64,000 bases of DNA from Zeugodacus cucurbitae (lineage: Eukaryota; Arthropoda; Insecta; Diptera; Tephritidae), in assembly GCF_028554725.1 (NCBI RefSeq), contig NC_071667.1, positions 56,413,501 to 56,477,500 of the forward strand, in the 5' to 3' direction. This document shows positions 49,221 through 60,147 of the stretch, piece after piece. Position 1 is the first letter of the stretch, and each line of letters starts with the position of its first letter. The position numbers and the translations under genes are program-made. The notes beneath the pieces are model-generated. The model searched no databases and was not told the DNA's origin. It was given only the letters and a program-made list of their open reading frames with translations.

Positions 49221-51745
49221 TGGAACTGGGTCAACACAAACAGCTATAACTTTGGAAATTATAAATTATTATTTTTATTTAATTTTCGTGACTTCAATTC
49301 AAAACATTGTTTAATAATGCCATATTATTACTTTTGTCAAATAATATTCTCAAGGAGCCATATTCTGAACTAAACTCTCCTATTGTTTGAAGTTTTCTTG
49401 CCTGAAATATAATTATTGTTGTTGAGCGGCAGAAAATGCTCAAAATATTTGACAGAAGTGTACTGAAATGATGATGACCCCTGATTGAATAAAAAATACG
49501 TGTCCGTTTCCATTGCTGAGACATAACTGCTTAGAGAACTGTCAATTAGTGGGAACTGTACAAGAAATATTTGACCAGAAAAACACAGCTCTACGAATAT
49601 GGTAACATATGGAAAACGGTAATAATTCGCTCGGTGGTCATGGCTAAAACGTATTATTCCGATGTCGAATAACCAAAATGCACACACTTCTCCATTCTAT
49701 AGTCTTCTGCTCAGTTCTCGATTAAAAAATCACTATACTATCTTGCTATAAAATGCTAAATCATATAATTTAATTTTATGTGCTCAAGCGTCGTGAAGTC
49801 TTTGCCATTAATGGCAGGCGTATTAAAAATTTGTAATCTTAAGACGTCGAATCATTTCTATTTGCATTTATTAGCAACTTGCGTTTGATTACGGTCAACT
49901 CTTTATATAAAAGTTTTGCATAATAACAACACTAACACGTGCCAGCCTTTTGCAGGCTACTATTTTGCATAGAACTTGTTATGTATATACCTCAATATTA
50001 GAATTTCTAAGAAAACATATACAAAGTAAGAATTTACATAAATACATATGTGTGGGTGTGTGTCTCTGTGTGTCCTTGCCGCTAATAAGTGTTTGTTTAT
50101 GCATTTGCTCTTCATTGACCGTCGCGTGTCCTTTATGTCACAATCAAGTTCAATACCCAATCTCAGCAATTTGTATGCGATTTGATTATCTTTTATGACC
50201 ATGTACCGTTATAATGCAAACCCACACCTATTCACATACAACAATTACACGCATATACACACATACACTCGCACTTATCACTTTCAAATGTTGGCATTTC
50301 ATTTTTGCATAGGAGCGTGAGAAGAAAAAAACGATTATTATCATATAACCACTTCATGGCTTAGCGCTGAGTTTCCGTTTCCGCCCACTTCCGTTACCAA
50401 GGCAGCCAATAGACGCATGCACATGACCACAGCCACTCTACAATCGAGCACTTGTCACTTGCTGTGCTGGCACAAGCGCTTATATAACCGTTTATGGTTG
50501 TGTGAGTGTATATGAAAGCCTCTAGTTGTGGGTGTGTGTATGTGTGTGTGTGCTTTTGAGCGGCGTCACAATATTAGTATGCGAACTGGCATATCGATGG
50601 CAATTTGTTTCCATACGAATTGCTTTCAATTAGCATAAAAATGTCGCTCATTCATTTGCTATGCTTGGCACAGGCACACGAACACGAATTACATATATAC
50701 ACACACACACACACACCCATACATTTCATTATAGCTAAAAGTGTTTGTGAAGGCATAGCTTGAAAGTAGACTGTTGCTTTTGAGTTTAAGAAACGGCGTA
50801 CGCTCATACAACCACATTAACATTTGTATGAAGCTCACTGCTGCCAACTGCTCGATAATTTTATCTGGCGCATAGCAAGCGTGAATGACGCCTACATTGT
50901 CCTATCTATTGATTTTCTTCGTAGTCCACGCAGTTTCTAGCTTCTGGGTTTATCGCTTGAATTCCCCAAGCGACCATAAATGAGTTTGTATTCACAAACT
51001 AACAATCAGTTGAAGAAACTTGCACTTCACTTCTTCTATTCCTCTTCTGCAAATCTGCTATTGTTTAAATGTGTATGTATATTTAAGCTACATTGTTACT
51101 GTTTATACACCCATACATATATACACCCATATACATACATATATTATATATAGCTAAGCATGCATTAGTATTTACAAACCATAAAATTCAGGCTTCTGTG
51201 TTTTATGTAATTCCGTTTCCTCTGTGCGCTCCCATTGATCTCAGCTCGGCCACTATTCGTGCAATAAAATTCATATCCATTCATCGTTGCCATAAGGAAA
51301 TTAGTGAGGCGTATGAATGCCAATGTTTTGGTTGTCGATTGAATTGGGGAAAAATAATATCGTTAATAGCGTATGGATTTCAATGTAGTTATGTAAATAT
51401 TGTTGGCAATTCTTATACGAATTTCATATTGAAATTTAAGGGCAGAATTCTTGAGTAAAATTAATCAATTTTAGAGAGAAATAGAGATTATTCTGTAAAA
51501 CTAGAAGCTTTATTATAAATATATAAATATATTTAACTACAAATCATTTAAGTTTTCTCAGTCCTAGTTATTAGTGTAATCCTCAAAATCTTTTTGAAAT
51601 TGTAAGGTTAAGTTATATGTATATTAGGTATGAAGTGGTACCACAATAGGTCTTATATAAAAGTATATTTAATAAACGTATTCATATTTCGTCCAAAATT
51701 TTTGCCTTATCCAAAGTTATTCAATATAGTAAGTACACAGGCGGA
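49221..51745. other. Non-coding stretch
   Basis: CA/TG microsatellites lie near 50050, 50530 and 50699-50716 and CATA runs near 51110-51140. No gene or recognised element. Confidence 0.55.
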
Positions 51746-52774
51746 CAAAAGCATTTGAAAGTTTTTGAACCCCAACATTAGGTATAAGGGAGCTAGGGGA
51801 AATTATGACCCGATTTCACAAATTTTTGGCACGGAGACATATTATTGGAAGAAAAATATTCCCTCTGAACTTCTTCAAAATATTTGAGAGACTTACTATA
51901 TTTTCAATAACAAAATTTATTTGAAGCGCTGAGATCCTCATGTTCGATATATGGTGTCTTAAAGAATTATGGTTCGATTTCGATGATATTTAGAAGAGCG
52001 GTGCCACACTATAAATGCAGTATTTCTGCAAAGTTCTGTTCCGATATCTTCACTAGTTCTTACTTTACATATTGTAAAGTAAACGATTCAGATCGACTTG
52101 AAAGCTTTGTATATGGGAAGTAGGCGTGGTTGTGAAATATTTCGAATCGAATTTCTTTGAAATTGGTCGAGTAGCTTCGGAGATATGGTTTTTGACCCAT
52201 AAGTGGGCGGAACCAGACCCATTTAAAATTTTGTATCTTTATAATGAAATTTATGGTTTCTAGTATTTTTCCTAACTGAATTAAAGCATTGTTAGTAGTT
52301 TTGAACATAACCTTTGTATGGGAGGAGGGCGTGGTTATAATCCGATTTCCTCCATTTTTGGACTATATAAGGCATTATATAAATGAAAAGACTCTAGAAT
52401 GTTTGGTTGATACAGCTGTATTAGTTTACGAGAATTGCATCCAAATATTCCCCTCCCTAATGCGATTCTTTGTAATTGTAATTTTACTTTTATAACTTTA
52501 TTTATGACTTAGTTGCGGCACTTTATGTGTTTTCGGTTTTCGGGTGTGGCAGTGGTCCGATTTTGCCCATCTTCGAAAGCAACCTTCCCATGGTGCCAAG
52601 AAACACTCGTACCAAGTTTCATCAAGATATATCAATTTTTATTCAAGTTACAGCTTGCACAGACGGACAGACATCCGGATTTCAAATCTACTCGACACCT
52701 TGATTACTTTGGTATATATAACTCGATATCTAACTCTTTTAGTTTTAGGTGTTACAAACAACCGTTATATGCAC
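51746..52774 (-). repeat. Repeat A copy 5 (DINE-like), both ends missing, minus orientation
   Basis: It begins at the internal block GAAAGTTTTTGAACCCCAAC, without the 3' hairpin. It contains the paired module words (GTAGGCGTGGTTGTGAA, GACCCATAAGTGGGCGGAAC). It reaches a short relic of the GACGGACAGACATCCGG tract near 52662 and stops at ACAACCGTTATATGC, just before the 5' hairpin. Confidence 0.85.
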
Positions 52775-53176
52775 CTTAATAAATGAAAGTCACTTAAATT
52801 CGCTCACCTTGCTTATAAGTTGCTGAAAACTCGGGCAATGTAACCGGCCAATGATTAGCACTCTACGAATAGCATGATGATGTGAAATGGTACCAGGCCG
52901 ATGAAAATTTAATTCTGACCGAGAGATGATCACAAACAGAAAAACTATAACTTTAGTAGAATAATGCCAAAATTTTATTTAATTTCATTCAATCATCATT
53001 AGATCTATTGGACGTCTAGATCGAAGGTAGTCCAAATTGTTATGCCAAAGACATTTAGAGTGCCGAAAAACCGGAATGTTGCCAGCTGGCAATATCCGTA
53101 CAGTTAATTATACTAAAGATAAAATGTATACAAAAGAGATTTGAACTTAATTTCTTTAGTGGGGTGCATTTTCATA
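52775..53176. other. Non-coding stretch before the Helitron helicase
   Basis: No helicase motif or Helitron 5' terminus was found here, so the Helitron copy that follows is 5'-truncated or its left part has decayed beyond recognition. Confidence 0.5.
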
Positions 53177-53914
53177 ATGGCAGAAATGTTGTTGAAAATT
53201 GGTGATGGACTGTCAAGAGAATTTTGTAATTTAGTAAAAAGTGAAGTGGATCTCATTGCTAATGTTTTTAAGGAATTAAAACAAAATTTGTGTAGTGATC
53301 AGTGGTTGTGTGCAAGAGCAATATTAGCACCAAGAAATGAAATCGTTAATAGGATCAACACTGACATTTTAAACGAGGTTCAGGGAGAAATGAAGGAATA
53401 TTTGTCAATGGATACAATTATGGATACGGAACTAAGTACTTCACATCCTGTGGAGTTTTTAAATTCACTTGAACTATCGGGTGTACCGTCACATAAACTT
53501 CAATTGAAACTAAATGTACCAGTAATGCTTATGAGAAATCTAGATGCTCCTAGGCTATGTAATGGAACAAAGCTTGGGATAACAAAATTGGGACAAAACA
53601 TACTTGGTGCTACTATTTTAACAGGTGTCGGTAAAGGAAATAGTGTTATAATACCTCGGATACCAATTATTCCCACTGACTTTCCATTCCAATTTAAAAG
53701 GATTCAGATTCCCGTCAAGCTTAGCTTTGCTGTTACTATAAACAAGGCACAAGGACAAATATTACAGGTATCAGGAGTGCATTTAGAAAACCCATGCTTC
53801 TCTCATGGTCAGCTTTATGTAGCCTGTTCACGTGTATCTAATGCCAGGAATTTACACATATCTGCACGCGACAGGAAAACTTATAACATTGTCTACAAAA
53901 ATATCTTAAATTAA
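53177..53914 (+). pseudogene. C-terminal Helitron helicase domain, open frame
   Basis: An uninterrupted frame from an ATG at 53177 encodes about 245 residues of the C-terminal Pif1-like helicase of a Helitron Rep/helicase. The sequence starts EMLLKIGDG and includes AILAPRNEIVNRIN, HPVEFLNSLELSG, VMLMRNLDAPRLCNGTKL and GVGKGNSVIIPRIPIIPTD. It then has PFQFKRIQIPVKLSFAVTIN leading into KAQGQ (helicase motif V region) and HGQLYVACSRV (motif VI). The Rep nuclease and the Walker A/B parts are absent, whereas the full family protein exceeds a thousand residues. It has no stops or frameshifts, in contrast to the wrecked copy at 20096-21055. It cannot act as a helicase alone. Confidence 0.88.
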
Positions 53915-54188
53915 TACTTTGTATTTTATTTTTTTAAATTGTTAGAATTCACAATTATTTATTTGTGTGACGGTGAAATATATTTTAACATTTGTTGTTG
54001 CATTTCAATTGGCATATATTAAAGTGTTGAAACTTCTGTCTGTAGTAATTTTTAAAAATTGTTGATCTCAGCCAAACAATCAAGTTTAGTTATCATATTG
54101 ACTCATTTCTATTATTATACCCTTACCCTTTATCTCTCATACTTATTTAATGACTCCACTGCAGGCGAAGCCGCGGGTAAAAAGCTAG
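53177..54188 (+). mobile_element. Helitron 3' portion with terminus
   Basis: The helicase frame is followed by about 270 bp of AT-rich 3' sequence and a typical Helitron 3' end: a small stem GGCGAAGCC, then GCGGGTAAAAAGCTAG ending at 54188, followed by the target T. The 5' boundary is unknown; the stated start is simply where helicase similarity begins. Confidence 0.82.
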
Positions 54189-54189
54189 T

Positions 54190-55792
54190 ATAGAATATAT
54201 ATCTTAAAATAAAGCCTAATTATCTAAAGTTAATCAAACATAGAAGGAATATTAAATAATCCATTAAACACATATCGCCACAGTAAATAAAATATATTGC
54301 TCCAAAGTTTTTGTTGTCCTAAGCATACGTTTTCTGAAAGTATGAAGGAATAAAACGATGTAGAGGAAGCTTTCTTAAATCTATCCAATAATCTGCAATA
54401 CTTTCATGGTTATTTTTCAATTCAAATTGCGATATCGATCGAACTTCCATTAGATGAGGACAGAACATTTTTAGCGGTTAAACCAAAAATCACTTCTATG
54501 GAACATCATATGTAAAGCCAAGCTTTAATTAGAACAAAATCAAGCGAATAACCTTCAATTATGTAACTCTCTACCTTCTGAAAGTGGGCTTGGAAACTTA
54601 ATAGTTATTTGAGATGTTCCATTTATTGTCAACAATTTTTAAAAATTCTTCTCCAATGAAATAAATTAAAGCAAATTCCAACTCTATTTAAAACTAATCT
54701 TCAAGTTCTTTTAAAACAGTATTTTTTAGCACTATTCCATTTAAACCAAAAACTAAATTTAAGCGAACTACACAAATTGATTTGCGCTGCGAGCGCATTG
54801 GCTGCCATATGAAAAAAGAGAAAAATCGCAAACATTATTTTCCAAAACTTTGCACACATCCGTTTCCGCTTGAAGTTGGGGCAAACAAACCCATTGCATT
54901 AGTGCACACTGCTCTCGGCTAAATATGATATTTCGGCGTGTATTTCCACATTTTGTGTTGGCCATATGAGTGTGAGTGTGTGTGTGTTTTGCGCCTAAGT
55001 TGCCAACGCAACGTTATAAAGGCTGCCAGTTCATTGCTGGCGTCTGTTTCCGCTGCTCGCGTTGCTCGTGCTATTTGCGCGCCTGCCAGTGTTGTGCAGC
55101 GGAGTTATTTGTGCGACCGTGACAGCAGCAGGTTATCGGCTAATTTCGCACAAATAACTGCTTCACTAGCGGCGCTTTCGCAAAAGCAAAATAACTAAAG
55201 CGAAAAAAAGAACGAAAAATTGAAAAAAAAAAATTAAAAAAAAAATGGGAAAAAATGCAAAAAAAAAAACGAATAAAAATTTTAAGAAATCGCAGGTGTG
55301 CTCCACGAACTGTGAATAATATGATTTTTATGGCGCACACGTGCCGGGAATAATACAATTGGCTCGCAGCAGCTGAATTTTTTCTGTGTAATAAAAACGA
55401 GTTTTAGCAACAACCAAATAAAGTGTGTGCGAGTCTCAGCGAAAATTGTAGTGGAAATTAGACAGAAAAAAGTGTGGCGAAGGCTTTTTCACCAAAAAGT
55501 TTATGTTAGTGCGCGTGCACAAAAACCAACAAATCCAATGCAAGCACTTAACACCTTTTGTTTTAGCTATTCTCAGCGTTGCTCTGTACTTTTTTATGCC
55601 ATCACATTCGGTTGGGTAATCGCAATTTGTTGTTGCACATTGCCACCGAAAACCGCAAAATAATAAAAATTTCAACACTAAATGAATGTATAAAGCAGAG
55701 TTTGCAAACACAGATAAATAACTGTTATATCTACTATTGTATATATTTCTATAACTGTATGTCTAAACTTCACTATGTTCTCAATATTTCAG
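54190..55792. other. Non-coding stretch before the Ig exon, promoter-like in part
   Basis: About 54980-55560 is GC-richer, with GTTGCCAACGCAACGTTATAAAGG (TATAAA at 55015-55020), an A-rich tract at 55200-55275 and a long ATG-poor stretch. It could be a promoter and 5' UTR exon of the gene carrying the following Ig exon, but no initiator at the right distance is clear and no splice donor was fixed. The rest reads as intron. Confidence 0.35.
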
Positions 55793-55930
55793 GCACCAAC
55801 ACACGCCCCATGAGCACTTCGCAGACGTCATCCATGTCGGGTGTGCAACCGCATTTTCTCTCGCGCGGCCACACATATCGCGCCGTGGTGGGCGACACTC
55901 TGGTGCTGCCGTGTCAAGTTGAGAATTTGG
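55793..55930 (+). CDS. klg: Internal exon of a Klingon-like Ig-superfamily adhesion protein
   Basis: A 138-bp exon sits between a good acceptor (TCTCAATATTTCAG) and a strong donor (GGTAAGTTT). Both introns are phase 1, so it adds 46 codons. Following a Thr/Ser-rich lead (TNTRPMSTSQTSSMSGVQ) it encodes FLSRGHTYRAVVGDTLVLPC then QVENLG. The Cys in LVLPC is the first disulfide Cys of an immunoglobulin fold; its partner must lie in a later exon. From memory, this stretch is nearly identical to the first Ig domain of Drosophila Klingon, a GPI-anchored homophilic adhesion molecule of the nervous system involved in photoreceptor development and memory. Other insect Ig adhesion proteins (lachesin, DIPs) fit less well. 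Codon use is much more GC-rich than the flanks. No neighbouring exon of this gene was identified in the window. Confidence 0.78.
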
Positions 55931-56376
55931 GTAAGTTTGTTGTTGCATTTTGTTTCCGTTTTATTTTTGCTCTTATTTTTGGGTTGTTGTTGGCGCATGA
56001 AAATTTAATCCCTTGGTGAAATGTTGATTGAACTGTGTATTACTGCGCTGCAAACAACTGTAAACAATTTACAACTACAAAAACAGCATTTTTTAATCAT
56101 AACAATAAATTTATGTTTGTGGCAAATTGCGAAACCAATAACAAAATCGGTATGCTTTTCAATTGCATAATTCCGTTGTAGTTACCGTTGTTTTTTTTGT
56201 TGTTGTTATTATTTTTATGATTTATTGATAATATTGTGACAATGGAACACTCTCCCTCGGTTCATATTTAGTTTTAAGTTACTTAACTAAATATAGAACT
56301 GAGCTAAAACAAGCAATAAAACACATTTTCGGTAAAAATGTGGGGAGGTTTTAGATTATTGACTGACTCCAAAATG
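55931..56376. other. Intron sequence after the Ig exon
   Basis: It starts with the GTAAGTTTG donor. GTT-rich, no element recognised. The intron presumably continues through the repeats to the right edge, since no continuation exon was found. Confidence 0.6.
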
Positions 56377-57803
56377 AACAAGTAAGGAAAGGCAAAGTTA
56401 TTTACAATTTATACTCTCGCAATTTATTGATGTAATTTTATAAGGATAAAACAATTCGAACCATATATTTGGGGCTGAGGTAATTCCTGAACTGATTTCA
56501 CTCCTTTTCACCACCAAGATACATACATATATATCGAAGTCTCCACGCTCACTTAATTTTATATTGTATGTATGTATGTGATTGGCGTTGCAACCGTTTA
56601 GCCGGTTATAGCCGAATCGAATTAATTTTATATTACCTATAATTAAATATATGGGATCTAGGGGAAGTTATGACCCGATTTTAACTACAGAGACAAACTG
56701 TTATAAGAAAAAAAGTCCTCTGAATTACATTAAAATATCTGAGAGATTTACCTATATTTTCGGTGAAAAATTACTCTTAGGCACTGAGTTCTTCATGTTC
56801 GATATCAGGGCCCATGACTTTTGTCCAATTTTGACAATTTTTCCACAAGTGATGTCACAGCTCAAATACAGTATTTGTGTAAAGTTTTATTCCGCTATCT
56901 TCATTGGTTCCTAATGTATATATTATAAAGTGAACGAATCAGATGGAATTCAAAATTAGGTTATGGGAAGTAGGCGTGCTTTTGAACCGATTTTGCCCAT
57001 TTTTCATCCGTGTTGTCAGGGTGTCAAGAAAGTATTATATACCGAATTTCATTGAAACCAGTCGGGTAGTTCCTGAGATATTATTTTTAACCCATCAATG
57101 GGCGACGCCACTCCCATTTTCCTTTTTGTAATTGAATCTGAGTGCAGCTTCCTTCTGCAATTTCTTCAGTAAAATTTGGTGTTTCTGACGTTTTTCGTTA
57201 GTGAGTTAACTCACTTTTAATAATTCTTATGAGAGGTGGGCGTGGTTATTATCCGATTTATTTCAATATTGGTCTGTATAAGGAAATGGCTAAAAGAAAC
57301 GACTGCAGAAAGTTTGGTTTATACAGTTTTTTTTGGTTTGCAAGATATATACAAAAAACCAATTTGGGAGCGGAGCCACGCCCACTAAAAAAAAATTACA
57401 TCCCAATGTGCCCCTCCCTAATGCGATTCTTTGTACCAAATTTTTCTTTCATAACTTTATTTATGGCTTAGTTATGACACTGTATAGGTTTTCGGTTTTT
57501 TCATTTTGTGGTCGTAGCAATGGTCCGATTTCGCTCATTTTCAATACCAACCTCCTCAGGGTGCCAAGTTGTGTATGTGTTATGTGTTTCAAGTTATTTA
57601 AGATATCTCAATTTTACTCAAGTTATCGCTTGCACGGACACGGACAGACGGACAGGCATCCGGATTTCAACTTCACTCGCCATCCTGATCATTTATATAT
57701 ATAGTTATAACCCCATATCTAACACTTTTACTTCTGGGTGATTCAAACAACCGTTATGTGAACAAAACTATAATAATCTGTGCAACATGTTGCCAGAGTA
57801 TAA
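56377..57803 (-). repeat. Repeat A copy 6 (DINE-like), full length with nested insertion
   Basis: The family's 3' end lies at the left (AACAAGTAAGGAAAGGC, hairpin decayed, TATACTCTCGCAATT). The 5' hairpin lies at the right (ACATGTTGCCAGAGTATAA). It contains the GGACAGACGGACAGG tract at about 57640-57655 and the usual GGGCGTGG/CCACGCC modules. It is longer than other copies because of an internal retrotransposon fragment at 56566-56621 with its target duplication, and some extra sequence near the left end. Confidence 0.88.
56566..56621 (-). mobile_element. 56-bp retrotransposon 3' tip with 13-bp target duplication
   Basis: The insert reads on the minus strand GATTCGGCTATAACCGGCTA ending the frame as DSAITG-stop, then GGTTGCAACGCCAATCACAT and a CATA tail. 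This is the same 3' end as the element at 42675-42985. TTAATTTTATATT occurs on both sides (56553-56565 and 56622-56634), a perfect 13-bp target duplication. It is an extremely 5'-truncated insertion inside repeat A copy 6. Confidence 0.9.
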
Positions 57804-57819
57804 AAATCAGATCTGAACA

Positions 57820-58030
57820 ATTCCCATCAATTCTTCTCCTTTACTGGTTCGTTTTGGCGCCATTCGTTTTTCCTTTTCGCTGTTTGGTGCCAATTGGTGA
57901 TACCAAATGCAGCCAGATCCTGCTCTACTTGGTTTTTCCAATGGAGTCCTTCCTCTTCCTCGGCTTCCACCAGCCGTTCGGGAGTTGGGATCATGTGATT
58001 CACATAAATGAGGAAAATTCCTAACTGCCA
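57820..58030 (-). pseudogene. Non-LTR retrotransposon C-terminal relic, frameshifted
   Basis: On the minus strand one frame reads GGSRGRGRTPLEK. After a frameshift another reads WKNQVEQDLAAFGITNWHQT followed by AKRKNEWRQ, matching the DQVESDLVTLGISNWRRTAR end of the element at 42677-42958, at lower similarity. It is an older or related family member. It abuts repeat A copy 6 on the left. Sequence continuing to about 58200 may belong to the same element but shows no clear motif. Confidence 0.7.
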
Positions 58031-60147
58031 TTCACTTGGGAGTGGTCAGGAATGATTCTTTTGCATATGACTGAAGCAGCTCACGATTTTCGGTCTTAGA
58101 CCAAGTATCCTCTGGGTAGCCAACAGAGGATTGTTGGGAGGCGAACTAAGTGAAAAGATGAAGCCCGCTTCTGATGTTGTGCGTAGGGTTTGGGCCCACT
58201 ACATATAAAAAACTTGCCTATTTTCCGGAATATAATTTGTATGATTTCTCAAATCATATCTTAAAGTAAGGACTTAGATTTATACAAACTTATAAAGGTT
58301 GGTTTTCTTCAGATCACTAACGATATAACTCCAGTTGACGATTGAAGCATTTGTATGCTGTGTTCTTCGTAAATTTACCAACATGTAGTCTATTTATTAA
58401 TTTAGTACTTTTTTGCTGTTTTGGACTTTGGTCTATGGAATTATTTTACTTTGAGAGTGCTGAAAATTTTTCAGAGTGAACCAATTATTCCATTCTGGAA
58501 TATGCTTTAAAGGTTTTACAATTTATGAACATATCTTTTTTTACCAAGCTCTCTGTACTGGGTATCTACATAACCAGAAGAGAAGCTAATGTATAATACT
58601 CCGCCCAGAACTGTCAACCCAGCAGCAGTATTCACGACACAAGGCTGTTATTCGCGAAATATATATATTTGTTAGAAAATTTCAGTTTTTTCTAAAAAAT
58701 ATATCATTCTATGGTCGAATACTCACGATTTCACTAAGATAATTTAGACATCTGGGTCAATAAATGCTAATTTATACACCATGCTCAACCGTAAAAGTGT
58801 TATATATCTCAATTAGCTGCCTGTCACTCACTCGGCATTCGCCACTCGCTGTTCCATTAGCTATTGGCAGCGTAAAAGATATTTGCAGAACGTCATCTAT
58901 ATGACAGCTAGCTAGCCAAGGACTGGCGCACCTGTCACTTAGAAAGTACGAGCAGCTGAGGCTACATTATAAGACTTTATGAGAAAGAGTTTATATATAT
59001 GTATGTATATGAGTATGTGCGAGCTTTGCAGTGTTAGGTGAGACAGCAACATCCACTAATTGCCCATTACGGTGCACTTATCTAATATATGCGTTATGCA
59101 TATGAACACACATAAACATATATATTCATAGCCACTTGTATGTATGTGTGTAGCGACGTGTGATGGACAGCTTTAGAAAATGTCAAATAAATGTGTGCTA
59201 ACATGTCAGACGAAGCAAGAATATAAGAGGATATGAAAATCGTAATACACCAACAAACACATATGCATTTGTATGCTTATATTGTTTGTGTCTATGTGTG
59301 TGGCATGTTCAAGTGTGTGCATTCAAGCGCAAACGAAAGAACTGCAACAAATGTGGACAGTAAAGAAATTTACTTAAAGGAGTGGCAAGATGTAATGCTT
59401 TGTTGCATACTCGTCGGTAGTAAAGTATGTTGCAAGTTACACGAATGGGTGGAGACAAGTATAAGAGTATAAGGTAACCAAAAAAGGCTAAAGAGTAGAC
59501 GACGTCGACAACGACAACGACAGTCATAACAGACATAAATGGCATTAGAGTGTAATAGACAAAAGGACATGTGAGAGAGTAAGGCAGGCAAGTGCAGCGA
59601 GGACACTTGTCAACGCGCTGCAATGCATTTTGTTGCATGCAACAGCTTCACTAAGTAGATAATAGAGCGTATAAATTACACATTGTGCAAGCAATTTACT
59701 CGAGACTCTATCTACATTAACTTGCTACATAAACACACATGCGCACTCACACATAAGTATACATCTCCACACATATACGCACATATACGAGTATTTTTTC
59801 ACACCTTCCTTGCTAGTCGTTCATATAAATAATTCGTGCAATAAGTAACTCCATTAGTTCATAGCTCATATCACATCAAATGATGGGCGAGTGTAGAATG
59901 TGCGAATGTGTGTGAATGTGAAGAGGACCACAAAGGCTAGCTAGTGCTTGATGTGCTTGGCAGTGACAGACTGTCTTCTCCACTTCGTCGTGACGTCCAC
60001 TTTCGGTCTGCGCTAGTGGCATTACTGTTGCACCGTTATGTTTGCAGTGTAATTTGAGTGCAAATGTGATGAAAGTGGTGCGGACGCATACAGAACGTTC
60101 AGTCTAATGGGCGACTCACTTACACGGTGCATTCGTATATACAGATA
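58031..60147. other. Non-coding stretch
   Basis: Several CATA/TATG and CA microsatellites (58990-59010, 59110-59150, 59720-59790). No coding sequence or known element recognised apart from the possible retrotransposon continuation before 58200. Confidence 0.55.

Noticed and set aside
55579..55792. In-frame upstream extension of the Ig exon
   Set aside because: A clear acceptor lies at 55791-55792, the extension is AT-rich with no domain, and phase-1 boundaries on both sides fit a standalone exon.
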